The translations under genes were made by a program, and so were the position numbers. Shown in pieces: positions 7,810 to 16,986 of a stretch of 64,000 bases of DNA. The stretch spans positions 208,643 to 272,642 of the forward strand of contig NZ_JAUFPQ010000009.1 in assembly GCF_030409305.1 (NCBI RefSeq), written 5' to 3'. Each line of letters starts with the position of its first letter. The stretch's first letter is position 1. This DNA is from Halomonas maura. Lineage in GTDB: Bacteria; Pseudomonadota; Gammaproteobacteria; Pseudomonadales; Halomonadaceae. Under the pieces are notes generated by a model. That model searched no databases and had not been told where the DNA came from. It was given only the letters and a program-made list of their open reading frames with translations.

Positions 7810-7925
7810 TCTTCAGTTGACCCATAAGGATTTTGCGTGCGGTATTTGTCGTGCGCCGCTGGTTATTTTGCATTGTAACTAGGCGGTACTTTCCCCAGGA
7901 TTCAATTCTCAAGGTGGATAACGAT

Positions 7926-8669
7926 ATGAATACCATTAAAGCACTACTGTTCTGCATATGGATTTTACCAGTCCTTGCTATGGCGCAAGAGTCGGACTCC
8001 GAGAAAGCAGAGACGACGTCACAGCAGGCTGGCACCGAGACATCAGAAGCGGCCCAAGGTGGCGCCAACGGCGGCAGCCAGGAGCCAGCGGAACAACCCC
8101 AGGAGCCAGAAGCATCCGGCGGTCAGCAGGAGAAGGGCGCGGCGACTGCCAGCGGTGAGCCGTTCATGACTGAGCAGACGAGCGACCAGATTCGCTCCGA
8201 CCAGCTCGTGGGCAGCTCCATCCTCAACCCCTCGGGCGATGAAATCGGCAAAATCGATGACCTGCTGCTGGATCAGGACGGTCAGGTGGTCGGCATCGTC
8301 GTGGGGGTCGGCGGTTTTCTGGGCATCGGCGAGAAGCATGTCGCCCTGACATGGCAATCCATCGAGATTACCAGCTCTGGAGAAGGTGCCGGCTATCAGG
8401 TCAATACGACCGTGGACAAGGCCGCTCTCGAGAATGCGACGGCTTTCAAGACACAGGAACAACAGCAGGCTGAGCAGCAGCCAGCCGAACAGGAGCCAGC
8501 CGAACAGGAGCCAGTCGAGCAGGAGCCAGTCGAGCAGGAGCCAGTCGAGCAGGAGCCAGTCGAGCAGGAGCCAGTCGAGCAGGAGCCCGCCGAACAGGAG
8601 TCAGCCGAACAGGAGCCCGTCGAGCAGGAGTCGGTCGAGCAGGAGTCAGACGAGCAGGAGCAACAGTAA
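7926..8669 (+). CDS. Secreted PRC-barrel protein with C-terminal pentapeptide repeats
   Basis: The product has 247 residues. The start ATG at 7926 is preceded by AAGGTGG, and upstream codons look non-coding. A signal peptide (MNTIKALLFCIWILPVLAMA) is followed by a low-complexity Q/E/G/A-rich linker. Then comes a PRC-barrel domain around residues 85-160 (LVGSSILNPSGDEIGKIDDL, then DQDGQVVGIVVGVGGFLGIG). The tail is about 12 tandem E-P-V-E-Q units. PRC-barrel proteins of this sort are envelope or stress-linked proteins of poorly known function. The acidic, proline-rich tail suggests a periplasmic or surface spacer. The repeat is a likely site of length change. Confidence 0.8.
   Translation: MNTIKALLFCIWILPVLAMAQESDSEKAETTSQQAGTETSEAAQGGANGGSQEPAEQPQEPEASGGQQEKGAATASGEPFMTEQTSDQIRSDQLVGSSILNPSGDEIGKIDDLLLDQDGQVVGIVVGVGGFLGIGEKHVALTWQSIEITSSGEGAGYQVNTTVDKAALENATAFKTQEQQQAEQQPAEQEPAEQEPVEQEPVEQEPVEQEPVEQEPVEQEPAEQESAEQEPVEQESVEQESDEQEQQ
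8472..8660 (+). repeat. In-frame 15-bp tandem repeat (VNTR) encoding EPVEQ units
   Basis: About 12 tandem copies of a 15-base unit (GAGCCAGTCGAGCAG and variants) occur. Five central copies are identical, and the flanking ones vary (PA, SA, SV, SD). Because the unit is a multiple of three, copy-number change would alter tail length without a frameshift. Confidence 0.9.
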
Positions 8670-8800
8670 TCATCGTTGGCCGGATGCCGGTACGAGCTGC
8701 CTGTGCCGGCATTCACCACCGCCATCCAGAACCAACGCAAGACCCTGTGGTGTGCGTAGGACGAGGCCAGCCCTCGGGGGCGTCCCGGGGGAGAATCTGG

Positions 8801-8870
8801 GAAATCTGTACCCGTCCCCGATATTTCCGCCTGCTCAGGCCACGGGAATCTGTACCTGTCCCCGAATATT
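8801..8870. repeat. Pair of REP-like motifs
   Basis: Two copies lie about 40 bases apart: AAATCTGTACCCGTCCCCGA at 8803 and GAATCTGTACCTGTCCCCGA at 8847, the second continuing ATATTC. They occupy the 422-base gap between the PRC-barrel gene and the SLC13 permease. The rest of that gap shows no gene or structured RNA that I can recognise. Confidence 0.55.
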
Positions 8871-9091
8871 CGGTAGCGTGCCTTGCGCATGGCGGAGTCG
8901 CCAGTCGTCGGCACCGCGGGTAGTGGTGCAGGACAGGTGCGGCCGCACGCGGGTAGCGTTGGGATCACTCTTCGAGAACGACTCTCACCCTGACGGGGCT
9001 CGTGGCTCGCTTGCTTGATTGCTCACTCTTCGATTTGTCTTGAGTCAGGGACGGTCATGATGGATTTGCTTGTTGTAGGACTGGGTCACGC

Positions 9092-10858
9092 ATGACCTGG
9101 CAGATGCTGCTTTCCCTGGGGACCGTGCTCGCGGTCCTCGCCACGCTTGCCTTCAGTCGTATCGCGCCCGACGTGATCCTGGTCGGGGCCCTGGCGTTCC
9201 TGATGGTCGTCGGTGTGTTGACGCCTGCCGAGGCCCTGTCCGGCTTCTCCAATCCCGGCGTGATGACCATCGCCACCCTCTATGTGGTGGCGGCAGGGCT
9301 CAAGGAGACCGGCGCCATCCAGTGGCTGGCCCATCGGCTGCTGGGTCAGCCGCACCGCCTGCGGCAGGCCCAGCTGCGGGTGTTGTTGCCGGCCTCCGGC
9401 CTCAGCGCCTTCATGAACAACACCACGGTGGTCGCCATGTTCATTCCCGCCGTCCAGGAATGGGCCGGTCGCCTCCGTCTGCCTCCCTCCAAGTTGCTGC
9501 TGCCGCTGAGCTTTGCGGCCATCCTGGGCGGTACCTGCACCCTGATCGGCACCAGTACCAACCTGGTGGTGGATGGGCTGTTGCAGAGCGAGATGAATAC
9601 CCACCTGGCGATGTTCGAGCTGGCCTGGGTCGGCGTTCCCCTGCTGATCGTGGGGGGCGGCTTCCTGTATCTGTTCGCCGACCGGTTGTTGCCCAACCGC
9701 CAGGGGGCCCTGGAGCAGCTGGAGCGCGCACGGGAATACGCCGTCGAGGTGTCGGTGCTGGAGAAGGGCCCGCTGGTCGGCAAGACCATCGCCGAGGCGG
9801 GGCTGCGCCACCTCAGCCATGGCTACCTGGCGGAAATCGAGCGGCATGGCCACCTGCTGACGGCCGTGCCGCCAGAGACCGAGCTGCAGGCCGGCGATGT
9901 GCTGATCTTCATCGGGGCGCCCGAGTGTGCCAGGGAGCTGCGACGCATCCATGGGCTGCGACCCGCCGGCGGAGACGTGCGCAAGCTGGACATCGACCAT
10001 CATCGCCGCTGCCTGGTCGAGGCGGTCATCGGCCCGGATTTCGCGGGCCTCAACCAGACGGTGCGGGAGTCGCGGTTCCGTTCGCGCTATCAGGCCGTCA
10101 TCCTGTCGATCTCCCGCCACGGCAAGCGGCTCCCGGGCAAGCTGGGCGACATCTCCTTCCAGGTGGGCGATACCCTGCTGCTGGAAACGGCCCAGGACTT
10201 CGTCGACCAGTATCGCTACCGCAAGGATTTCCTGCTGGTCAGCGCCCTCAACGACTCCACGCCGCCGGACTTTCGCAAGGCGCCCCTGGCACTGGGGATT
10301 CTGGCCAGCATGGTGCTGGCCAGTGCCAGCGGCTGGCTGAGCATCCTGGAGGCGGCGCTGCTGGCGGGGGGCGCCATGCTGGCGACACGTTGCGTGCCGG
10401 CCAGCAAGGCCCGCCGCTATGTGGATCTCTCCGTGTTGATCGTGATCGGCGCCTCGTTCGCCCTGGGCGCGGCGATGACCAAGACGGGGGCGGCCAGCCA
10501 GATCGCCCAGTGGCTGATGTTCCGCGATGACCTGGCACCCTGGCTGGCGCTGGCGCTGGTGTACCTGATGACGGTGATCTTTACCGAGCTGATCACCAAC
10601 AATGCCGCGGCCGTGCTGATGTTTCCCATCGCGGTCGCCATGGCCGAGCAGCTCGGCGTGAGCTATATGCCGTTCACCGTGGCGATCATGTTCGCCGCCT
10701 CGGCCAGTTTCATGACCCCCCTGGGGTACCAGACCAACCTGATGGTGCTGGGGCCGGGGGGCTACCGGTTCCTCGATTATGTTCGCCTCGGCGCCCCGCT
10801 GAGCCTCATCGTCGGGACGACGGCGGTGGTGCTGGTGCCGGTGGTATGGCCGTTCTGA
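9092..10858 (+). CDS. SLC13/DASS-type permease with two RCK_C (TrkA-C) domains
   Basis: This 588-residue inner-membrane permease resembles the sulfate/anion carriers of the SLC13-like group. It has an N-terminal half with about five helices (VILVGALAFLMVVGVLTPAE), a FMNNTTVVAMFIPAV re-entrant signature and ILGGTCTLIGTSTNLVVDG near residue 150. A cytosolic insert with two RCK_C domains follows (~residues 205-385; GDVLIFIGAP, GDTLLLETAQDF). The C-terminal half carries the matching ELITNNAAAVLMFPIA. Substrate is not certain; sulfate or another small anion is likely. The ATG overlaps by ATGA the stop of a 12-codon open frame (9057-9095) that could be a coupled leader. Confidence 0.88.
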   Translation: MTWQMLLSLGTVLAVLATLAFSRIAPDVILVGALAFLMVVGVLTPAEALSGFSNPGVMTIATLYVVAAGLKETGAIQWLAHRLLGQPHRLRQAQLRVLLPASGLSAFMNNTTVVAMFIPAVQEWAGRLRLPPSKLLLPLSFAAILGGTCTLIGTSTNLVVDGLLQSEMNTHLAMFELAWVGVPLLIVGGGFLYLFADRLLPNRQGALEQLERAREYAVEVSVLEKGPLVGKTIAEAGLRHLSHGYLAEIERHGHLLTAVPPETELQAGDVLIFIGAPECARELRRIHGLRPAGGDVRKLDIDHHRRCLVEAVIGPDFAGLNQTVRESRFRSRYQAVILSISRHGKRLPGKLGDISFQVGDTLLLETAQDFVDQYRYRKDFLLVSALNDSTPPDFRKAPLALGILASMVLASASGWLSILEAALLAGGAMLATRCVPASKARRYVDLSVLIVIGASFALGAAMTKTGAASQIAQWLMFRDDLAPWLALALVYLMTVIFTELITNNAAAVLMFPIAVAMAEQLGVSYMPFTVAIMFAASASFMTPLGYQTNLMVLGPGGYRFLDYVRLGAPLSLIVGTTAVVLVPVVWPF

Positions 10859-10968
10859 CCCCAGCCTGACGCGAGAAGCGCTAAAGCTGGAAGCTGGACG
10901 TCACACCCTAATACCGGCCGGATCGCTGGCGTCCAGGCGGCGTGCCTGGCGGTTCACGATATCTACCG

Positions 10969-11034
10969 GCGGCCTGTCCCCGTTCATGAGCGCGGGTCTT
11001 TAGCTGCCTGTCCCCGATCATGACCGCGATGATG
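10969..11034. repeat. Pair of REP-like CCTGTCCCCG motifs
   Basis: GCCTGTCCCCGTTCATGAGC and GCCTGTCCCCGATCATGACC lie 37 bases apart in the gap before the beta-CASP gene. They share the CCTGTCCCCG core of the family. No coding sequence is evident in 10859-11125. Confidence 0.45.
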
Positions 11035-11125
11035 GGCGTGTACGTGTGGCCCGGCGGCGCCTGCGCGCGCCGGGCTACACTGGCGAGAGAATCGTGGGCC
11101 GATCATCCGCCAGGGAGGCCGTGCC

Positions 11126-12538
11126 ATGGAGTATCCGAGTATCGAGCATCACGGCGGCGCCGACGGCGTGACCGGTAGCTGCCATCGCCTGCGCGTGGCC
11201 GAGGATCGTTCGCTGCTGGTGGACTGTGGACTCTTCCAGGGCCAGGACGCCGAGGGGCAGGATGGCCTGGCACGGCATCGGGTGCGCTTCCCCGTCGACG
11301 ACGTGCTGGCGCTGGTGGTCACTCACGTGCATATCGACCATATCGGCCGGCTGCCCTACCTGCTCGCCGCCGGCTATCGCGGGCCGATCCTCTGCTCGGT
11401 GCCCTCGGCGCGATTGCTGCCGCTGGTGATCGAGGATGCGCTCAAGATCGGTTTCACCCGGGACGCGGCCCTCATCGAGCGTTTCCTGGCCGAGGTGGAG
11501 GGCCGCCTGGTGGCGCTGGACTATGGCGCCTGGCATACGCTGCTCGATGACCACCGTCATCGCCTGCGGGTGCGGCTCCAGCGTGCCGGTCATATCCTCG
11601 GCTCCGCCTACGTGGAGGTGGACGCCCTCGACCGCCTCGGCGGGCAGGCGCAGCGCACGGTGTTCAGCGGCGATCTCGGCGCGCCAGGCTCGCCGCTGTT
11701 GCCGGCGCCACGCTCGCCGTGGCGGGCCGACGTGCTGGTGCTGGAGAGCACCTATGGCGGCCGCCGCCACGAGGATCGCCGCCAGCGCCGGGCCCGCCTG
11801 CGTGCCGCCATCGAGGGGGCGCTGGCCAACGACGGCACCGTGATCATCCCGGCGTTCAGCATCGGTCGCACCCAGGAGCTGCTCTACGAGCTGGAGGAGT
11901 TGATCCACGGCGACGGGGACGAGCGCTGGCGCGCGCTCGAGATCATCGTCGACTCGCCCCTGGCAGCGCGTTTCACCGAGGTGTATCGCGAGCTCAAGCC
12001 CTGGTGGGACGCCGAGGCGCGCCGCCGCCTGGACCATGGCCGCCACCCGCTCAGCTTCGACAGCCTGTATACCGTGGGCAGCCACGCGGAACATGAGCGA
12101 ACCCTGGACTACCTGGCCGAGAGCGGCCGACCGGCGGTGGTGATCGCCGCCAGCGGCATGGCCAGCGGGGGCCGAGTGGTCAACTACCTCAAGCGCATGC
12201 TCGGCGATCCGCGCCACGCCGTGGTGTTCGTGGGCTACCAGGCCGCCGGCACCCCGGGGCGTGACATCCAGCGCTACGGCCCCCGGGGCGGCTGGGTGAG
12301 GCTCGACGGCGAGCGCATCGAGATCCGCGCGCGTGTCGAGAGTGTGGCGGGCTACTCGGCCCATGCCGACGGCCGCGACCTGCTCGACTTCGTGCGGCAC
12401 ATGCGCCACCCGCCCGGGGAGATCCGCCTGGTGCATGGCGAGACCGAGGCGAAGCGGGCGTTGAAGGCGAGCCTCGAGGCCTGGGCCGAGGAGGCGGGGC
12501 ACGCCCTGGCGGTGACGCTCGCCACCGAGACCCGCTGA
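11126..12538 (+). CDS. Beta-CASP metallo-beta-lactamase RNA-processing family protein
   Basis: This 470-residue cytosolic hydrolase belongs to the CPSF73-like/COG1236 group of metallo-beta-lactamase proteins with a beta-CASP insert. The metal ligands are visible as THVHIDHIGRLPY (residues ~69-82), AGHILGSAYVEVD and VFSGDLG. ESTYGGRRH opens the beta-CASP domain, and the RMMBL-type tail has GYSAHADGRDLLDF and VHGE. The family includes ribonucleases and RNA-processing enzymes, but bacterial members of this subgroup are mostly untested. It is a lone gene with REP-like motifs on both sides. Confidence 0.88.
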   Translation: MEYPSIEHHGGADGVTGSCHRLRVAEDRSLLVDCGLFQGQDAEGQDGLARHRVRFPVDDVLALVVTHVHIDHIGRLPYLLAAGYRGPILCSVPSARLLPLVIEDALKIGFTRDAALIERFLAEVEGRLVALDYGAWHTLLDDHRHRLRVRLQRAGHILGSAYVEVDALDRLGGQAQRTVFSGDLGAPGSPLLPAPRSPWRADVLVLESTYGGRRHEDRRQRRARLRAAIEGALANDGTVIIPAFSIGRTQELLYELEELIHGDGDERWRALEIIVDSPLAARFTEVYRELKPWWDAEARRRLDHGRHPLSFDSLYTVGSHAEHERTLDYLAESGRPAVVIAASGMASGGRVVNYLKRMLGDPRHAVVFVGYQAAGTPGRDIQRYGPRGGWVRLDGERIEIRARVESVAGYSAHADGRDLLDFVRHMRHPPGEIRLVHGETEAKRALKASLEAWAEEAGHALAVTLATETR

Positions 12539-12701
12539 CGCCATCCCGGTTCCTCGAGGAGCCTGAAGGATCCCGCGCAGCCTGGTCGCCTGCACCGGCT
12601 ATATCCGCCGCGGCCCGTGGCCGCCATGCTCGCCAGGGCGCTGCCCGTGTGTCGTCGGTGTTGGGGCCGTCTCGCTGGCGAATTCCGGAACCAGGGCGAT
12701 G

Positions 12702-12732
12702 CGAGGGAAACTGTACCTGTCCCCGAATTATG
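12702..12732. repeat. REP-like motif
   Basis: GGGAAACTGTACCTGTCCCC followed by GAATTATGG is directly joined to the truncated 300-bp element at 12734. The rest of 12539-12701 shows no gene. Confidence 0.5.
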
Positions 12733-12733
12733 G

Positions 12734-12810
12734 ATGTGGGAATTGCGTTGGCCCGCCGCGAGCGGGCCTAGCCCTAGCCTTCGCTCGTCGACTTTTCAGA
12801 CGGCGCCTAA
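12734..12810. repeat. Truncated copy (right end) of the ~300-bp hairpin element
   Basis: These 77 bases match the right ends of the elements at 33716-34014 and 58672-58967: GTGGGAA-TTGCGTTGGCCCGCC, AGCGGGCCTAGCCCT, CTCGTCGAC, TCAGAC. The left part is missing and replaced by a REP-like motif. Its right end supplies CTA, which on the minus strand is the TAG stop of the GGDEF gene. Confidence 0.8.
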
Positions 12811-14483
12811 GAGTACTTATCTATAGGGGTGGCTGCATGCCCGTCATGGAATACCATCACTTTGTTGCGGCCACCTTGCTTCGCCTTATACATCGCCATG
12901 TCAGCATTATTTAGCAAGGCATTCTTGTCTTCAATCGATGCATCCAGGTAGGCCACACCCACGCTACATGTAATGTTGAAAGATATGTCGTTTGTCTTGA
13001 CTTCGATCTCGGATATATCGTTTCTGATTCTCTCCAGGAAAGCTAGCGCCCCCTTCGCTGTGCACTCGGGCAACAGCAAGCAAAACTCCTCGCCGCCAAT
13101 TCTGGCTGCTACATCCGAAGCGCGCACGGAAGAGTTCAAGTAGGCTCCAATTTTTCTGAGCACGTCATCGCCGACCGCGTGGCCGTAGCGATCGTTAATC
13201 GACTTGAAATGGTCAATATCCAGCAAGGCTACGGCAAGCCCATGTCGATACCGCTTGTTTCTGTCGAACTCTTCGGCGAAGCGTTGGTCGAATTGTCGCC
13301 GATTATACAAGCCCGTTAACTGGTCATGTGAGGCGATCTTCTCCAGCTTCTTGTTGGCCTCGTTGAGCTCTTGCGTTCGTTCGTCTACTTTTTGCTGCAA
13401 GTTTTCGGTTAGCTCCCTGATGGCTTTGATCATGTAGGCGAAGTGGTTGGTCAGCTCTTTGGCCTCTTGCCAGCTGGTGGGCTGGACTTGTGGCGGCTCG
13501 AGTTTTCCGCTAGCGGCTCTGGCGGTATGCGTTTTCAACCTTTCTATCGGGCGAGAAATGTAAAAGGCCAGCGCGACACCCACGCCTATTGCGATCACAA
13601 CAATGATGAGTTCAGCGATGTAGATCAGGGATTGGTTTTGCGAAGCCAGCTGATTGACCTCCGTTTCATTGACCTTTGCCACCAGCCCCCAATCCAGCTC
13701 AGGAATATAGCGGGTGGACGCAAGTACGGGTTGTTCGAGGTAATCTGGAGCTTCGCTCATGATCCTTTCATTGCCAAGCAACGCCTGAGTAATCGGCACG
13801 TCCAGCCTGTCTTTTGAGACACGCCGCTGGAAGGCGGCCTGGTGATCATATTTGAGGGGTACCGCGAAAAGAGCGTCACCGCTTTCGTGACGGACGGCAA
13901 ACAACCACTCCCCAGTCTTGCCCAGCCCGGTACGATCTCTCACCAGGCTGGTGATGAAATTCGTGTAGTACCGAATCTCGATATAGCCGACCGTCTCATG
14001 ATTGAGTCGCAGCGGCTCTCGACTCAACGCAATTATTTCGTCGGCTTCAGGAACGAGAGATATCTGCGCTCTTAATGGCCCCTGAATATCAAGCTTTTCA
14101 TTTATCGACGTGTCAGTGGTTGAAGCAACGGGTCTTCCCCTTCGATCGTAAATGCGAATATCTTTCAGATGGGTTAACCCATTCTTGGCATCATTGATGA
14201 TTCTGGTGATCTTTTCCTGATGAGATATGTCCCCTGTTTGATTCCACTGTTCCAGGCTGATTCGCATTTGCGTACGACTGGAGATCAACGCCGTGTTGTC
14301 CTTGATTCTGTCGACAGCAGTCAATATGCGCTGTTCGGCAATCTTTGACATTGACGAGAGGTGGTGGGCGAATTGGTCGCGGGCGTAGTGCCCTGAAATA
14401 TTGTTCAAATAATTCAGACCGAAAAAAAGCGGAACCGCTGACATCGTTATAAATGCCAAGATCAACAAGTGTTTTAGCTTCAT
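12807..14483 (-). CDS. Membrane-bound GGDEF diguanylate cyclase
   Basis: This 558-residue protein makes c-di-GMP. Order of parts: membrane helix (LKHLLILAFITMSAVPLFFG), a periplasmic dCache-like sensor (~residues 35-290), a second helix (LIYIAELIIVVIAIGVGVAL), a HAMP-like linker (FYISRPIERLKTHTARAASG) and a coiled coil. The GGDEF domain begins at SHDQLTGLYNRRQFDQRF, with the active-site motif RIGGEEF. No EAL or HD-GYP domain is present. I prefer the ATG at 14483, which has AGGA 9 bases upstream; an ATG at 14516 would add 11 residues. The gene is AT-rich compared with its neighbours. The stop codon lies at the edge of a truncated repeat element. Confidence 0.93.
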   Translation of the reverse strand: MKLKHLLILAFITMSAVPLFFGLNYLNNISGHYARDQFAHHLSSMSKIAEQRILTAVDRIKDNTALISSRTQMRISLEQWNQTGDISHQEKITRIINDAKNGLTHLKDIRIYDRRGRPVASTTDTSINEKLDIQGPLRAQISLVPEADEIIALSREPLRLNHETVGYIEIRYYTNFITSLVRDRTGLGKTGEWLFAVRHESGDALFAVPLKYDHQAAFQRRVSKDRLDVPITQALLGNERIMSEAPDYLEQPVLASTRYIPELDWGLVAKVNETEVNQLASQNQSLIYIAELIIVVIAIGVGVALAFYISRPIERLKTHTARAASGKLEPPQVQPTSWQEAKELTNHFAYMIKAIRELTENLQQKVDERTQELNEANKKLEKIASHDQLTGLYNRRQFDQRFAEEFDRNKRYRHGLAVALLDIDHFKSINDRYGHAVGDDVLRKIGAYLNSSVRASDVAARIGGEEFCLLLPECTAKGALAFLERIRNDISEIEVKTNDISFNITCSVGVAYLDASIEDKNALLNNADMAMYKAKQGGRNKVMVFHDGHAATPIDKYS

Positions 14484-14822
14484 CTGTCGGATTCCTGAGC
14501 CGATATATCGAATCATGTCATGATTGTTCCTGTATTTTAAGTGAAGCCTGCGTCATCCATTTGCTGAAGCGCTGCAGACATCCCGCTGCATCTGTCTGAC
14601 GGCCTTCGGCAGGGTAGACGCTGGTACCCCTGTCCTCGTTGGACCAGCGCCTCCAGCGCAGCAGATACATCTTGCCGAGACCGAAGATCAAGACCAGCAG
14701 AAGGTCAGCCGTCGCGAGCGGTTTCTGGTCCCGATGGCGGCCCTGGAACCCTTGCAGGGGTTCAACCAGGCGCTGTCGCCGTCCTGCTTCCCGAAGGCTA
14801 GCGAGGACGCCCTCCCATCGGG

Positions 14823-15236
14823 TTGGAGCATTTGCGGCACGTCTACTGCCTTCTCCAGTGGTCGGCGTGGGCCGATGAGGCACTTGGGGATATCACCTAC
14901 GATCGTCAGGCCATGCTTGATGCCATCGCCATCGATCCGTCCATCGAGAGCGTGCCGAATGCCGCCATGTGGCCACGTATCCATCATCTGCGGAAGCAGA
15001 GTGTCTTGCCCCAGCGGCTCTTCGGGGAGTTCCACGCTTTTCTGGAAGTATACGGCGAGGTGAATTACCCAGGCATGAACCACTACCTGAGCGAGCAGGA
15101 TGGCGCTGGGGGATATCTCTACGGTGACCGGATCGCCGGTCAGGGGGAGTCGGACGGGCACGTCCGCCTCGGAGGGCTCGGTAGTCTCCTGCATGCCGGT
15201 TCCTTGTCGCGTCCCTGCCATTCCCGGTCGTGGTGA
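14823..15236 (+). other. Orphan open frame, possibly a gene remnant
   Basis: The first ~90 codons of this frame have a codon-position composition typical of real coding (rough GC 62/38/72 percent at positions 1/2/3 by eye). They read like a soluble protein (WADEALGDITYDRQAMLDAI, then GEFHAFLEVYGEVNYPGMNH). There is no convincing start (TTG only, stop codon just upstream), and the last third looks random. I do not recognise the family. The opposite strand is also open here, but with poorer statistics. Confidence 0.3.
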
Positions 15237-15658
15237 AAGGCGAATGCCTCTCAATCTAGGTGAACGAGTCGGACGCGACAAGCCGTGGGACGCCGAGTTG
15301 GACAGCTTTCTCGCCCGGCACACCGCTGTGCCCGGGCTGCCGATCGCTTGAACGCCGCTCCGGGGTCGGCTGTCGGCCTGTCTTGTCGGGGGTGGCCACG
15401 GCTTCGGGCCCTCCCTTCGCCCTATCAGGCCCTGCTGCCGCGTTGTGGCCTTGGCGGCGGGTCTGTATCCTTCCTGAGCCAAGTCGTCCTGGCTTCTTAC
15501 CAGCGCTTTCGGCGCATGGTCGGCGGCGAGCGTAGAGCCCTCTCGAGCACTTGCGTAAAATGACGACATCATCGACGGGGGTCGGCACGGGGAGCGAATC
15601 TCGCCCGCCGGTCCCCCTGTATCTGAAGGGCGTGGGAACAAGCCCGGGAGAATCCCCG
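15237..15658. other. Leader region ahead of the polysaccharide locus
   Basis: I see no credible gene here. A TAAAAT hexamer at 15556-15561, about 100 bases ahead of the ops element, could be a -10 box, but no good -35 is present. A CCCGGG-AGAAT-CCCGGG inverted repeat (15643-15659) immediately precedes ops. Confidence 0.35.
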
Positions 15659-15671
15659 GGCGGTAGCGTGC
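15659..15671 (+). promoter_or_regulatory. ops element (RfaH recruitment site)
   Basis: GGCGGTAGCGTGC is an exact match to the operon polarity suppressor core GGCGGTAGCGTG. In enterobacteria this core pauses RNA polymerase and loads RfaH in the leaders of LPS, capsule and toxin operons. It lies 125 bases before wecB, on the coding strand of a long polysaccharide cluster, exactly where an ops site is expected. RfaH itself is not in the window. Confidence 0.8.
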
Positions 15672-15795
15672 CCGCGCCCAGCCCCGCTTATTGCCGTGCC
15701 ATGTGTGGCATCATCGCTGTCGGCCACTTCGGTTGCGCCTTGAGACTGCCACCGGCATGACCGTGCCTTCATCAACCGAGACCACTCCGCCTCCT

Positions 15796-16923
15796 ATGCC
15801 CATCAAGACCCTCTGCGTGTTCGGTACGCGTCCCGAAGCCATCAAGATGGCGCCGCTCGCCCTGTCCCTCGCCGCCGATGATCGCTTCGATGCTCAAGTG
15901 TGCGTGACCGGTCAGCATCGGGAAATGCTCGATCAGGTGCTGGACCTGTTCGATCTGGTACCCGACCACGATCTCGATATCATGACGCCCGGCCAGGATC
16001 TCACGGACGTGACCACGGCCATCCTGCAGGGCATGAAGGGTGTGCTGGGCGAGGTCAAGCCGGATATCGTGCTGGTGCATGGCGACACGGCGACCACCTT
16101 CGCCACCACCCTGGCCGCCTACTACCAGCAGATTCCCGTGGGACACGTGGAAGCCGGCCTGCGCACGGGGAACATCTACAGCCCCTGGCCGGAAGAGGCC
16201 AACCGCAAGCTCACCGGGGCCCTGGCCGAGCTGCACTTCGCGCCCACCGAGCGCTCCCGGCAGAACCTGCTGGAGGAGGGCGTCGCCGCGGCCAAGGTCC
16301 ATGTCACCGGTAACACCGTGATCGACGCCTTGCTGGATGTGGTGCGCAAGCTCGAGACCAGCAGCACCTTCCAGCAGCAGTTCAGCGAGCAGTTCGACTT
16401 CCTCGACGCCAGCCGCAAGCTGATCCTGGTGACCGGGCATCGGCGCGAGAGCTTCGGTGGCGGCTTCGAGCGCATCTGCCAGGCCCTGCACGATACGGCC
16501 GCCGCCCACCCCGACAGCCAGATCGTCTATCCGGTGCACCTGAACCCCAACGTGCTCGGGCCGGTCAAGCGGCTGCTCTCGGACATCGACAACGTCCACC
16601 TCATCGAGCCCCTGGATTACCTGCCGTTCGTCTACCTGATGAACCGTGCCCACCTGATCCTCACCGACTCCGGCGGCATCCAGGAAGAGGCGCCGTCGCT
16701 CGGCAAGCCGGTGCTGGTGATGCGCGATACCACGGAGCGCCCCGAGGCCGTCGATGCCGGTACCGTCAAGCTGGTCGGGACCGACGTGGAACGCATCGTC
16801 GGCGAGCTGCACAGCCTGCTGACCGATAGCGGTGCCTATGAGGCGATGAGCTACGCCCACAATCCCTATGGCGACGGCAAGGCCTGCCAGCGCATTCTCG
16901 AGACGCTCGCCGACACGTTCTAG
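15796..16923 (+). CDS. wecB: UDP-N-acetylglucosamine 2-epimerase (non-hydrolysing)
   Basis: The product has 375 residues, about the length of E. coli WecB (376). It interconverts UDP-GlcNAc and UDP-ManNAc, the first dedicated step to UDP-ManNAcA. Signatures: [20 protein letters not shown] at the N-terminus, [51 protein letters not shown], and [20 protein letters not shown] near the C-terminus. The ATG at 15796 gives the standard family N-terminus. An in-frame ATG at 15757 would add a 13-residue Ser/Thr/Pro-rich leader; neither has a strong ribosome binding site. First gene after the ops element, followed by wecC. Confidence 0.95.
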   Translation: MPIKTLCVFGTRPEAIKMAPLALSLAADDRFDAQVCVTGQHREMLDQVLDLFDLVPDHDLDIMTPGQDLTDVTTAILQGMKGVLGEVKPDIVLVHGDTATTFATTLAAYYQQIPVGHVEAGLRTGNIYSPWPEEANRKLTGALAELHFAPTERSRQNLLEEGVAAAKVHVTGNTVIDALLDVVRKLETSSTFQQQFSEQFDFLDASRKLILVTGHRRESFGGGFERICQALHDTAAAHPDSQIVYPVHLNPNVLGPVKRLLSDIDNVHLIEPLDYLPFVYLMNRAHLILTDSGGIQEEAPSLGKPVLVMRDTTERPEAVDAGTVKLVGTDVERIVGELHSLLTDSGAYEAMSYAHNPYGDGKACQRILETLADTF

Positions 16924-16986
16924 GTTCCGGCCCCGAGTCGGCACTGTTTTCTAACAACACTTTACTCTCATTCATTGGATCGATTC

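Noticed and set aside
8472..8660. Tandem repeat considered as a CRISPR array
   Set aside because: Units are contiguous 15-mers without spacers and are in frame inside a coding sequence; no cas genes are nearby.
8870..8882. CGGTAGCGTGC, a partial ops-like match after a REP-like motif
   Set aside because: It lacks the two leading G bases (TT instead), and it precedes a single permease gene rather than a polysaccharide operon. Probably chance.
15244..15351. 35-codon open frame starting MPLNLGERVGRDKPWDAELD
   Set aside because: No ribosome binding site or recognised family, and it lies in a stretch with several overlapping short frames. Too weak to call.
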